Part shown: positions 25,163 through 34,500 of the stretch, piece by piece
Layout: the number at the start of each line of letters is the position of its first letter
Numbering within the stretch: the first letter of the stretch is position 1
Notes under the pieces: generated by a model
The model's database searches: none
The model's input: only the letters and a program-made list of their open reading frames with translations
Told to the model about the DNA's origin: nothing
Assembly (NCBI RefSeq): GCF_015694735.1
Contig: NZ_JADQDP010000008.1
Location: 1-64,000 of the forward strand
Length of the DNA: 64,000 nucleotides
Direction of reading: 5' to 3'
From: Hymenobacter properus
Lineage (GTDB): Bacteria; Bacteroidota; Bacteroidia; Cytophagales; Hymenobacteraceae
Made by a program: the position numbers and the translations under genes

Positions 25163-25228
25163 TGACCGGAAACGACATGTAGCTGATATGGAAGCAGATG
25201 GCGCTGAATCGCTCAGCAGCGCCGTTTT
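25163..25228 (+). ncRNA. Candidate short RNA with its own terminator
   Basis: The -7-like box TAATTTTG at 25150-25157 would start a transcript near 25163. The stem GGCGCTG/CAGCGCC at 25200-25223, followed by GTTTTAT, would end it about 65 nt later. There is no convincing coding content. Nothing else explains a plus-strand terminator here. Low confidence. Confidence 0.25.
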
Positions 25229-25322
25229 ATCATCCTAGCCCCACCGCACTCAAACCACCACCGGAACCCTTTCGGGGCATTGCGGGTAGATATGCAGTCC
25301 TACTCCTTCCCGGAGATAAGTC

Positions 25323-25330
25323 TAATTTTG
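25323..25330 (+). promoter_or_regulatory. -7 promoter element upstream of the copper block
   Basis: TAATTTTG matches TAnnTTTG, 20 nt before the ATG of the His-rich secreted protein at 25350. It decides that ATG over the GTG at 25341. Confidence 0.5.
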
Positions 25331-25349
25331 CGGTTGCTTAGTGCCCGTT

Positions 25350-25823
25350 ATGTTCCGTAGCCTGTTCCCCTTCCGCCGTTTGCTGGCGACGAGCTTCCTG
25401 CTCGTCTTCGTCAATGTGTTCGTGGGGCAGTGCTGGTGCGCATCGGTGAACCCTGCCCAGATGGCTCCGCCAATGGCGGCCATGAGCCACCACCAAGCGG
25501 AAAAGTCCGCGCATCCGGGCTGCCACGGCCACGGCGCAGTAGCCGAGCATCACGGCAAGCATGATGGCCACCCGGGCAAGTCGACCCGCAACCATGACTG
25601 CTGCAAGGACAAATCGGCCTCGCTGCTTTCGTCGCTGACTTCTCCGGCGCAGAAGCAGCTGCTGGTGCCCGCTCCGGCGTTACTGCCCGAAGCCATGGAT
25701 TTTCACTTCCGGCCCGCCGCCGGCAAGTGGGACCGTACCTGCGCGGTCACGCTGGTGCCCAGGGAGCACCTGCCGCCCAAAATACCCGACATCCGCATTT
25801 TCATCCAGTCGCTGACTGTCTGA
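25350..25823 (+). CDS. His/Cys-rich secreted protein
   Basis: About 157 residues from the ATG at 25350. Signal peptide-like N-terminus (LATSFLLVFVNVFVGQ), then a dense metal-binding-like region: SHHQAEKSAHPGCHGHGA, EHHGKHDGH, and NHDCCKD. The rest is Pro-rich with a conserved-looking end (PPKIPDIRIFIQSLTV). I know no family name. A periplasmic His-rich protein at the head of the copper block probably buffers or delivers copper or zinc; this is inference. The next genes follow on the same strand. Confidence 0.65.
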   Translation: MFRSLFPFRRLLATSFLLVFVNVFVGQCWCASVNPAQMAPPMAAMSHHQAEKSAHPGCHGHGAVAEHHGKHDGHPGKSTRNHDCCKDKSASLLSSLTSPAQKQLLVPAPALLPEAMDFHFRPAAGKWDRTCAVTLVPREHLPPKIPDIRIFIQSLTV

Positions 25824-25951
25824 TTGTTCCGACGCGCTAAGGCTCGCGCCGGCATAGCTATGCTATGTCCGGGGCGGGCCTTTTCGTTTGCTCGTCCGCG
25901 TGGCCCGGCCGCGCCCCCTTCCCCCATTTTCCTGGTTTTTCCTCCCGCGCA

Positions 25952-26083
25952 ATGAAGAGTTGCTGTCAGGAGGCCGGTGCGCCGCCCCCGCGTGGGCCGG
26001 GCCGTCGCTGGCTGTCCTACCTGCTCTACGCCGGGCTGGCTGCCGCCCTGGGCTTCGTGCTCTGGCAGCAGTGGCAGGCGTAG
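25952..26083 (+). CDS. Very small Cys-containing membrane protein
   Basis: A 43-residue protein from the ATG at 25952: KSCCQEAG at the N-terminus, a Pro/Arg-rich turn, then one membrane helix (SYLLYAGLAAALGFVLW) and a short charged end. The CC pair near the membrane could bind copper. It is short, but codon usage and position between two metal genes support it. The frame is open further upstream without a good start. Confidence 0.5.
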   Translation: MKSCCQEAGAPPPRGPGRRWLSYLLYAGLAAALGFVLWQQWQA

Positions 26084-26133
26084 GCCCCAACGGCCCTTTC
26101 CGGGGCCGGATTTCCCATCCCATACCCGTTTTC

Positions 26134-27081
26134 ATGAACCGCTTTCTTGTTCCGCTGCTGGCCGCTGCCAGCGTTTTCACCGTTGCCAGCTGCTCCTCCG
26201 ATTCGTCCAGCAGCAGCGCCACCAACACCGTTACCACGCCCACCGGCACCGCGCCCGATAGCACGGCTGCCCACGCCGGGGGCCACACCTACGCCTGCCC
26301 CATGCACCCGGAGGTGACCAGCACCAAGCCCGGCGAGAAGTGCCCCAAGTGCGGCATGGAGCTGGTCCACAACGACCAGGTGAGCAACGGCAAGAGCTAC
26401 CAGATGCAGTTCGAGCCCAAGCCTATGCAGCTCGTGGCCGGCCAGCCCGTTACGCTCACCTACACCCCGCAGGAAATCGGCAACGAGAAAGCGCCGGTGC
26501 CGCTGGCGGTGGTGCACGAGAAGAAAATCCACCTCATCATCGTCCGCAAGGACTTGTCGGTGTTCGACCACGAGCACCCCGAGTTCACGGCCGATGGCAA
26601 CTACAAGGCCGCGTTCACCTTCCCCAAGGGCGGCGACTATGTGCTGTTTCAGGACTACACGCCCGATGGCAGCGGCCACCAGCTCGGCCGCCAGGTGGTG
26701 AGCGTGCAGGGGCCCAAGTACACGCCCGTCAAGTTCCGCCAGGACCAGATGCAGTGGAGCAAGGATGGCTACCAGGCCACGCTGGCTTTTGACAAGGAGC
26801 TGAAAGTGGGCCAGCTGCTGGGCATGAAAATCACGCTGAGCAAAAACGGCCAGCCCGTGACCGACCTCGACAAGTACCTCGGGGCGCTGGGCCACGTTGT
26901 GGTCATCAGCGAAGACACCGAGCGCTACCTGCACGTGCACCCCAACGACCAGGCCGACAAGGGCCCTGTCATCGGCTTCAACACCAACTTCGAAAAGCCC
27001 GGCCTGTACCGCGTTTTCCTGCAGTTCAACCACGGCGGGCAGATTCACACCGGCGACTTCACCATCAACGTGAAGGCCTAA
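26134..27081 (+). CDS. Lipoprotein with heavy-metal-binding domain
   Basis: A 315-residue lipoprotein from the ATG at 26134. Lipobox VASC near residues 17-20, a Ser/Thr-rich linker, then the heavy-metal-binding module YACPMHPEV ... PGEKCPKCGMELV (about residues 52-78). A beta-rich C-terminal domain follows with many His (HDHEHPEF-type and LHVHPNDQ) and a final FNHGGQIHTGDF. It probably binds copper or silver in the periplasm. The same small module recurs in the next two genes, so it seems to be an operon-wide docking or metal-holding unit. Confidence 0.85.
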   Translation: MNRFLVPLLAAASVFTVASCSSDSSSSSATNTVTTPTGTAPDSTAAHAGGHTYACPMHPEVTSTKPGEKCPKCGMELVHNDQVSNGKSYQMQFEPKPMQLVAGQPVTLTYTPQEIGNEKAPVPLAVVHEKKIHLIIVRKDLSVFDHEHPEFTADGNYKAAFTFPKGGDYVLFQDYTPDGSGHQLGRQVVSVQGPKYTPVKFRQDQMQWSKDGYQATLAFDKELKVGQLLGMKITLSKNGQPVTDLDKYLGALGHVVVISEDTERYLHVHPNDQADKGPVIGFNTNFEKPGLYRVFLQFNHGGQIHTGDFTINVKA

Positions 27082-27131
27082 CCTCGGACCCAAAACCTCA
27101 TTTTTTCACCGCTAACCCCAACCCAAACTCC

Positions 27132-27959
27132 ATGAAAAAGTCCGCATTCATTCTCGCTGCCCTCTGTTCGGGCACCCTGCTGCTGGGCAGCTGCAACTCC
27201 GACAAGTCGGCCGACACCACGGCTACCGAAACGACTTCGGCTACGGCCGATACCACCGCCGCGGCCGGCGATATGGCCGGCATGGACCACTCCAAAATGG
27301 CTGAGGGCACCGCCGGCACCTCGCCCCTAGTGGCCTCCATGAACGAGATGATGGCCAAGATGGACGCCATGAAGCCCAAGGGCAACACCGACCACGACTT
27401 TGCCCACATGATGATGGAGCACCACAAGGGCGCCGTTGCCATGGCCGACATCGAGTTGCGCGACGGCAAGGACGCCACCATGCGCCAGATGGCCGAGAAA
27501 ATCAAAGCCGACCAGCAGAAGGAAATCGGCGAGCTGGAGCCCATTGCCGAGCGCCTAGACTCGGCCCCGACCAACTACAAGCCCCAGGACCCGGCCGACC
27601 CCTTCACGGCCCAGATGAAAACCAGCATGGACCACATGATGAAAAACATGCCCGCGACGGTGGCCGACCCGGACATGAACTTCAACATGCTGATGACCGT
27701 GCACCACCAGAGTGCGATGGACATGGCCGAAGCAGAGCTGGCCCACGGCAAGGACAGCAAGCTCAAGGAGATGGCGCAAATGATGATTGATGCCCAGAAA
27801 AAGGAGATTGAGCAGTTCAAAGCCTGGCACGCCAAAAATGCCGGCAAGATGAAGCCGACGGCGGCCGTGTACGAGTGCCCGATGGGCTGCGAGGGTAGCC
27901 GGAGCAGCAAGCCCGGCAAGTGCCCCACCTGCGAGATGGACCTGGTCAAAAAGGCTTAA
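27132..27959 (+). CDS. DUF305 lipoprotein with C-terminal metal-binding module
   Basis: A 275-residue lipoprotein: lipobox LLGSC near residues 17-21, a Thr/Ala-rich linker with AGMDHSKM, two DUF305 units (MMMEHHKGAVAMADIEL and MTVHHQSAMDMAEAEL), then the module YECPMGCEG ... PGKCPTCEMDLV. This joins two metal-linked families in one chain; the two DUF305 genes at 15-17 kb lack the module. It likely holds metal in the periplasm for the efflux or oxidase proteins downstream. It lies about 50 nt after the preceding gene. Confidence 0.88.
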   Translation: MKKSAFILAALCSGTLLLGSCNSDKSADTTATETTSATADTTAAAGDMAGMDHSKMAEGTAGTSPLVASMNEMMAKMDAMKPKGNTDHDFAHMMMEHHKGAVAMADIELRDGKDATMRQMAEKIKADQQKEIGELEPIAERLDSAPTNYKPQDPADPFTAQMKTSMDHMMKNMPATVADPDMNFNMLMTVHHQSAMDMAEAELAHGKDSKLKEMAQMMIDAQKKEIEQFKAWHAKNAGKMKPTAAVYECPMGCEGSRSSKPGKCPTCEMDLVKKA

Positions 27960-27989
27960 TCCGCACCGCCTGTACTGCTACGCCCCTTT

Positions 27990-28517
27990 ATGAAAATGCT
28001 CCGCTCCCTTCTCGCCGCGCTGGCCCTGCTAGCTGCCGCGCCCCTCGCCCACGCTCAGCACGCCGAAATGGCGGCGGGTGAAACCCACGCCCACGTCGCC
28101 CCCCACGGCGGCGTGGTGCGCTCGGCCAGCCCCTATCACCTGGAGCTCGTGGCCCAGCCCACCGAGCTGGCCTTTTACCTGCTGGGTGCCAAGATGAGCG
28201 CCCAGCCCAACAAGGGCATGAGCGGCTCGGTGCTGGTGCAGCTGAGCACCAACGCCACCGTGACCGTGCCGCTGGCCCTGGCCGGCGATGACCACCTCAC
28301 TGCCAAGCTGCCCGCCGGGGCCAAGGTGCGCACGGCCATCATGACGCTGAACACGGCCGACGGCAAGGCCCTGACCGTGCGCTTCGACAAGCTGGACGAG
28401 GCCCGCGGCCACAAGGCCGTGGGCGCGGCGTTCGCCTGCCCCATGCACCCGGAAGTGGCCGCCGCCGAGCCGGGCAAATGCCCGAAGTGCGGCATGGCGC
28501 TGGTCAGAAAATCCTAG
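27990..28517 (+). CDS. Periplasmic protein with heavy-metal-binding module
   Basis: A 175-residue protein with a signal peptide ending in AHAQ (about residue 23), a His-rich start (HAHVAPHGGVV), a beta-rich domain, and the C-terminal FACPMHPEV ... PGKCPKCGMALV module. This resembles small copper-handling periplasmic proteins near Cus systems. It directly precedes the TolC-family gene. It likely carries metal to the efflux complex; the specific metal is not shown. Confidence 0.8.
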   Translation: MKMLRSLLAALALLAAAPLAHAQHAEMAAGETHAHVAPHGGVVRSASPYHLELVAQPTELAFYLLGAKMSAQPNKGMSGSVLVQLSTNATVTVPLALAGDDHLTAKLPAGAKVRTAIMTLNTADGKALTVRFDKLDEARGHKAVGAAFACPMHPEVAAAEPGKCPKCGMALVRKS

Positions 28518-28609
28518 CTGCCGGCGGCTCGCTTCCGGGCCGCTCTTCGTGTACCGCCCCCCTCCGTTGGCTGCTGCCGGCGGAGGGGCCAGTGGCCTAA
28601 CCAACGCTT

Positions 28610-29860
28610 ATGAATACTCTTCTCATTCGTCACCGCCGGCGGCCCGGGCCGGTACTCTTGCTGCTGTGGCTGGTGCTGCTGGCCGGACCAGCGGGGGCGC
28701 AGCAAGTCGTGGTACGCCTCGACAGCGCCGAGCAGCAGGCCCTGCGCCGGCACCCGCGCCTGCGCCAGTCGGCCGAGGAAATCGCCGAGCAGCGCGCCCT
28801 GAAGCGCGGCAGCTTTTCGCCCACCAACCCGGATTTTTTGTTCTCCGCGCCCACGGGTGAGCGGTGGGCCCCCGGCGTGGTGCAAACCATCGACTTCCCC
28901 ACGGTATACCGCCGGCAGGCCCAGGCCGCGCAGGCCGGCATCACCCTGGCCGAGCGGGGCCTGGACGTGAACCGCGCCACCGTGCGGCGCGACGTGCGCC
29001 AAGCCTACCTGAGCCTGCAGTTTGCCGAGGCGCAGGTGCGCCAGCTCACCTACCAGGACAGCCTGTTTCGGACGCTGCAGGTGGCCACCGACCGCCTGTT
29101 CAAGGCCGGCGAAGTGACCGCCTTGCAGCGCGTGAGCACCGAGGCCGAAGCCCGGCAGGTACGTAACCAGCTCGACCAGGCCGTGGTGGACCAGCGCTCG
29201 GCGCAGCGCCGCCTGGGTTTGCTGCTCGGGCAGCCGGAAGCCAACCTCACCGCCGATACCGACCTGCGCCAGACCGGCCCGGAGCTGGCCCGCGCCGGCG
29301 CGGAGCTGCTGGGCACGCTGCCCACCCAGGACAGCGCCGCCGTGGCCCTGAGCCCCACGCTGGCCTACTACGGCCAGAACGTGGCCCTGAGCCAGTCGGG
29401 CATCAGCCTGGTGCGGGCCCGGCGCACCCCGGCCCTCACGCTGGGCTACCAGAATCAGGCCTATGAGAACTCCGTGGTGAAGTACCGCTTCCAGTTTGGG
29501 GTGTCGGTGCCCATCTGGTTCTGGACCTACCGCGCGCAGCTGCAGGCGGCCACGGCGCGCAGCAAGGCCGCCCAGGCCCAGCTGCAGGTGCAACGCCTCG
29601 ACCTGGGCACCCAGTACCAGCAGGCCTTGGCCGACACGCGCAAGTTCGCCGCCTCGCTCACCTACTACGAGCAGACCGGCCTGCCCCAGTCGCGGGCCAT
29701 CATCAGCCAGTCGCAACGCCTGTTCAAGGCCGGCGAAATCAGCTACCTCGTGCTGATTCAGAGCCTGAACCAGGCCTTTACCATCCAGAATACTTACCTG
29801 ACTACTATCCGCGACTACCGTCAGGCCATCGTTGCACTTAATTACCTGCGGGGACAATAA
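28610..29860 (+). CDS. TolC-family outer-membrane efflux protein
   Basis: A 416-residue CusC/TolC-type protein: signal peptide (LLLLWLVLLAGPAGAQQ), then two repeats of long coiled-coil hairpins, each with a RLFKAGEI/V-type turn (TDRLFKAGEV near 165, SQRLFKAGEISYL near 370). It forms the trimeric outer-membrane duct of a metal efflux complex. Its stop overlaps the next start in TAATG. With the adaptor and RND pump that follow, it makes a full tripartite system. Confidence 0.9.
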   Translation: MNTLLIRHRRRPGPVLLLLWLVLLAGPAGAQQVVVRLDSAEQQALRRHPRLRQSAEEIAEQRALKRGSFSPTNPDFLFSAPTGERWAPGVVQTIDFPTVYRRQAQAAQAGITLAERGLDVNRATVRRDVRQAYLSLQFAEAQVRQLTYQDSLFRTLQVATDRLFKAGEVTALQRVSTEAEARQVRNQLDQAVVDQRSAQRRLGLLLGQPEANLTADTDLRQTGPELARAGAELLGTLPTQDSAAVALSPTLAYYGQNVALSQSGISLVRARRTPALTLGYQNQAYENSVVKYRFQFGVSVPIWFWTYRAQLQAATARSKAAQAQLQVQRLDLGTQYQQALADTRKFAASLTYYEQTGLPQSRAIISQSQRLFKAGEISYLVLIQSLNQAFTIQNTYLTTIRDYRQAIVALNYLRGQ

Positions 29861-30468
29861 TGAAGAAACTCCTCCTGCTTTTGCTGGCGCTGCTGCTGGC
29901 CACCGGGGCCCGCGCCCACGGCGGCGAAGACCACGGCGACGCGGCCAAGCCCTCGGCCGGGCCGGTGGCCACCACCTTCTCGGTGGCCGCGCTGTCCGAG
30001 GCCTTCGAGCTGCTGCTGCGCTTCGAGCCCCTGAAAAAGGGCGAAGACGCCGACATGCGGCTGTTCGTGTCGGACTACGCCACCAATGCCCCCATCAAAG
30101 GAGCCAGGCTGACGGTGACCTGCCCGGAAGCAGCCGATTTGAAGTTCACGGTCAGCGAAAAGTCGCCGGGGGCCTACCTGGTCGAGGGCACGTTTCCGGC
30201 CGATAAGAAGTACAGCCTAGCCGTGAACATCGTGGCCGGCGACAAGGCCGACTTAATGCTGCTCTCCGGCATCGAGGTCGGCAAGCTGCTGCCCGTGGCG
30301 GCGGCTCCAGCCCCGGCGGCGGCGCCGCTCATCGGCTCCTGGAAAACGGTGCTGCTGCTCTTCGGGGCCTTCGCGCTGGGCATTGCCGCCACCGCCCTGG
30401 TTATGCGCCGCCGTCGCTCGGCCGCCGTCCCCACCTCAACGCCCGCTGTTTATGAAAACCACGCATAA
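29860..30468 (+). CDS. Periplasmic membrane-anchored protein in the efflux operon
   Basis: A 202-residue protein with an N-terminal signal (LLLLLLALLLATGARAHGG), an extracytosolic beta-rich domain of about 110 residues (SDYATNAPIKGARLTVTCP, GAYLVEGTF), an Ala/Pro linker, and a C-terminal membrane helix with a basic end. No family name comes to mind; similar genes occur between tolC and cusB in Bacteroidetes. Its start is coupled to tolC (TAATG) and its end overlaps the adaptor start by 17 nt, so it is part of the pump operon, perhaps as a metal-delivery subunit. Confidence 0.7.
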   Translation: MKKLLLLLLALLLATGARAHGGEDHGDAAKPSAGPVATTFSVAALSEAFELLLRFEPLKKGEDADMRLFVSDYATNAPIKGARLTVTCPEAADLKFTVSEKSPGAYLVEGTFPADKKYSLAVNIVAGDKADLMLLSGIEVGKLLPVAAAPAPAAAPLIGSWKTVLLLFGAFALGIAATALVMRRRRSAAVPTSTPAVYENHA

Positions 30469-31591
30469 GTTTCTCGCCGCCACGGCCGCCCTCGGCCTGG
30501 CCTTTTCCGTGCTATTGCCCCCCCCGGCCGCGCTGCTGGCGCATCCCGGGCACGACGAAGCCGCGAAACCCAGCTCTGGGCCCGCCCTGACCGATGCCGT
30601 GGCCCTGCCCAAGGAAAGCCAGTTTCTGTTCGGCGTGCGCACGGCACTGGCCAGCTATTCCGATACCTATAATCGCCTGACGCTCTACGGTTCTGTATCC
30701 TCATCGTCCGGGGGCGAAGGGCGGGTGGTGGTGCCCCAGACCGGACGCATCGTGAGCCTGTCGGCCAAAGTGGGCCAGCCGGTTCGCGCCGGGCAGGCGC
30801 TGGCCGTCATCGACCAGACCCTGGACGCCACCCAGCAAATCGGCCTCAGCACCGAGCGGGCCAACGCCCAGGCCGAGCTGCGCGCCGCCCAGCAGGACTA
30901 CGCCCGCCTGCAAACCATCGCCGACATCGCCGCCCGCAAGGACGTGGTGGCCGCCGAGCTGCGCCTGCGCCAGGCCCGCCAGAACGCGGGCATTCTCAAC
31001 GGGCAGGCGAGCAACCGCCGCGTCACGATTACCTCGCCCATCAGTGGCACGGTGGACGTGTTCACCCTGGCCGTGGGCCAGCAGGTGACGCAGGGCGACG
31101 AGCTGTTTCGGGTGCTCAACCCCGGCAAGCTGCGGGTAGAAGCGCAGGTGTTTGCGCAGGACCTGGCCAAGATTCCGGCCGGGGCCCAGTTCCAGGTAGA
31201 AGGCTTGCAAGGGCAGGCCGGCAGCGCCCCGGCCCGGCTGGTGGTGTTTAGTAACGTGGTAAACCCGGTGAACCAGGCCCGCCAGCTGATTCTGGAGCTG
31301 GATAACAGTGGCAGCAACCTGTTCCGCGCCGGCCAGGCCGTGAACGTGCAGGTGCTGGGCCGCAGCGGCGGCAAAAAGCAGCTGGTCATACCCACCTCGG
31401 CCCTGACCGATTTGAATGGCAAGCCGGTGGTCTTCGTGCACACCGACCCCGAAACCTTCAAAATCCGCTACGTGCAGCCGGGCTCCGCCAACGGCGAGCA
31501 AACCGTGCTGCTGGCCGGCGACGTGAACGAAAATGACCGGGTGGTGAGCGTGGGCACCTACCAGCTCAAATCCATCTACCTCAATCAATAA
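30452..31591 (+). CDS. Efflux RND periplasmic adaptor, CusB/CzcB type
   Basis: About 379 residues from the ATG at 30452 (MKTTHKFLAA). N-terminal anchor or signal, then barrel-sandwich and lipoyl halves: GRIVSLSAKVGQPVRAGQAL and ISGTVDVFTLAVGQQV. The long alpha-hairpin lies between (about residues 110-180), and the membrane-proximal domain has LVIPTSALTDLNGKPVVFV near the end. It links the RND pump to the TolC duct. The N-terminal region after the signal is His-poor apart from HPGHDE. Confidence 0.88.
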   Translation: MKTTHKFLAATAALGLAFSVLLPPPAALLAHPGHDEAAKPSSGPALTDAVALPKESQFLFGVRTALASYSDTYNRLTLYGSVSSSSGGEGRVVVPQTGRIVSLSAKVGQPVRAGQALAVIDQTLDATQQIGLSTERANAQAELRAAQQDYARLQTIADIAARKDVVAAELRLRQARQNAGILNGQASNRRVTITSPISGTVDVFTLAVGQQVTQGDELFRVLNPGKLRVEAQVFAQDLAKIPAGAQFQVEGLQGQAGSAPARLVVFSNVVNPVNQARQLILELDNSGSNLFRAGQAVNVQVLGRSGGKKQLVIPTSALTDLNGKPVVFVHTDPETFKIRYVQPGSANGEQTVLLAGDVNENDRVVSVGTYQLKSIYLNQ

Positions 31592-31594
31592 AGG

Positions 31595-34500
31595 ATGCTT
31601 GATAGAATCATCCGTTTTGCCCTGCAAAACCGCCTGCTCATGCTGGCCTTTGCCGTGGGCCTGCTCGTGGCCGGCACGTACACGGCGCGCCAGCTGCCCG
31701 TGGACGTGCTGCCCGACCTGGACCGGCCCCGCGTGACCGTGTTCCTGGAAGCGGCCGGCATGGCCCCCGAGGAAGTGGAGGCCCTGGTGACGCTACCCGT
31801 GGAAACGGCCCTCAACGGGGCCACCGGCGTGGCAGCCGTGCGCTCCAACTCGGCCATCGGCCTGGGCATGGTGTTCGTGGAGTTCGACTACGGTACCGAC
31901 ATCTTCACCGCCCGCCAGATTGTGGCCGAGAAGCTGCAAACCGTGAGCGGTCAGCTGCCCACCGGCATCACGCCGGTGCTGGGACCGATTTCCTCGGTGA
32001 TGGGCCAGATTATGCTGGTGGGCCTGTCGGGGGGCAAGCAGACCAACGCGGCCGACCTGCGCACCCTGGCCAACTACACCGTGCGCCAGCGCCTGCTCAG
32101 CATTCCCGGCGTGGCGCAGGTCATCCCCATCGGCGGCGACAACCTGCAGTACCAGGTGCTGCTGGATATGCCCCGCCTGAATGCCACGGGCCTGACCGTG
32201 ACCCAGGTCGAAGAGGCCCTGCGCCGCTCCAACCTCAACACCACCGGCAACTTCTTCGACCGCAACGGCTCGGAGGTGCTCATCCGCAACCTGGGCCGGC
32301 TACGCTCGGTGGCCGACATTGAGAACATCATCGTGGGCTACCGGCAGGGTTCGCCCATAAGCGTGAAGCAGGTGGCTACCGTGGCCTTCGGGGCGCGCTT
32401 CAAGCGCGGCGACGGCAGCGTAAACGGCAAACCAGCCGTGATTCTGAGCATCGAGAAGCAGCCCGGCACCGCCACCGTAGGCCTGACCCAGGCCGTGGAA
32501 CAGGCGCTGGTCGAGCTAAAGCCCTCGCTGCCGAAGGACGTGCAGGTGAACACCCGCCTGTTCAAGCAGGCCGATTTTATCGAGTCGTCGATTACCAACG
32601 TCGAGGAGGCCCTGCGCGACGGGGCCATTCTGGTGGTCATCGTCCTGTTTGCCTTTTTGCTGAACGTGCGCACCACCTTCATTTCGCTGGTGGCCATTCC
32701 GTTGTCACTACTGGTCACGGCGCTGGTGTTCCGGGTGGCCGGCATCAGCATCAACACCATGACGCTAGGTGGGCTGGCCATTGCCATCGGCGAGCTGGTC
32801 GATGACGCCATTGTGGACGTGGAAAACGTGTTCCGCCGGCTGAGCGAAAACCAGCACCTGCCCCAGCCCAAACCGGCCCTGCAGGTGATTTATGCGGCCT
32901 CCTCGGAAGTGCGCAACTCTATCGTGTACGCCACCATCATAGTGGTGCTGGTGTTCCTTCCCCTGTTTGCGCTCGAAGGCATGGAAGGGCGCATTTTCGC
33001 GCCGCTGGGAATTGCTTACATCACCAGCATCGTGGCGTCGCTGTTCGTGTCGCTCACCATCACGCCGGTGCTCTGCTACTACCTGCTGCCTAAAATGAAG
33101 CAGATTCGGGCGGCCGAGCAGGAGGGGGGCCTAGTGCGCTGGCTCAAGCGCAAGGACACCGGCCTGCTGGACTGGGGCCTGGCCCACCCGAAAATGGTGC
33201 TCACGGTCACCGGGCTACTGTTCGCGCTGGCCGCCTCGCTGGTGCCCTTCTTCGGCACCGAGTTCCTGCCGCCCTTCAACGAGGGCTCACTCACGGTCAA
33301 CTTCTCGGCCCCGGCCGGCACCTCGCTCACCGAGTCCAACAAGCTGGGCACCTTGGGGGAGGAGCAGATTCTGCAGCTGCCCGAAGTGGCCTACACCGCC
33401 CGCCGCACCGGCCGCGCCGAGCTGGACGAGCACGCCGAGTCGGTCAACAACTCGGAAATCGAAGTCGCCTTCAAAACGCCCGAAGAGCTAAAACAAGCGG
33501 GAAAAACAATGCGCAGCCGGGAGGAAATCCTGGCCGACCTGCGCCAGCGGCTGGGCCTGATTACGGGCGTTAACGTGAACATTGGCCAACCCATCTCGCA
33601 CCGCCTCGACCACCTGTTGAGCGGCGTGCGGGCGCAGGTCGCCATCAAAGTATTCGGCAACGACCTGCTGGAGCTACGCCGCTACGCCAACGAAATCCGC
33701 ACGGCGGCCGGCGCGGTGCCCGGCGTAGTGGACCTGCAGGTGGAAAAGCAGGTGCAGATTCCGCAGCTGCTGGTGCGCCCCCGCGACGCCGCCCTGCGGG
33801 CCTACGGGCTGGAGCGCGGCCAGGTGGTGGCCACGCTCGAAACCCTGTTCCAGGGCGACGTGGTGTCGCAGATGCTCGACGGCCAGAAGCGCTTCGACCT
33901 CATCGTAAAGCTGCCCGAGGCCCAGCGCAACGACATCGCCACCATCGCCCAGACCCGCATCGAAACCCCGTCCGGGGCGCTGATTCCGGTGAGCCAGGTG
34001 GCCGACGTGAGCTACGAGCCCGGCCCCAACACCGTCAACCACGAAAACACCCAGCGCCGCATCACCGTCTCGCTGAACGTGGCCGGGCGCGACCTGGGCT
34101 CCACCGTCAAAGAGGTGCAGGCCCGCATCAACCAGCAGGTGAAGCTGCCGGCGGGCTACTACCTGACCTACGGCGGGCAGTTCGAAAGCCAGCAGTCGGC
34201 CTCGCGGAAAATTCTCTGGCTGAGCCTGTTCTCGCTGGCCGGCATCTTCCTGGTGCTGTTCTCGCACTTCAAGTCGGGGCTGATGGTGGGGCAGATAATG
34301 CTCAACATCCCGCTGGCCCTCATCGGCTCGGTGGTGGCGGTGCTGCTCACCGGCGGCACGTTCAGCATTGCCTCGCTGGTGGGCTTCATCACGCTCACCG
34401 GCATTGCCTCGCGCAACGGCATAATGATGATTTCGCACTACATCCACCTCCTGGAGCACGAGGGCGAGCAATTCGGCAAGGAAATGATTATCCGGGGCTC

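Noticed and set aside
24993..25238. Plus-strand frame of 81 residues between the protease and the copper block
   Set aside because: No recognisable family, runs into the hairpin at 25200, and crosses the motif at 25123.
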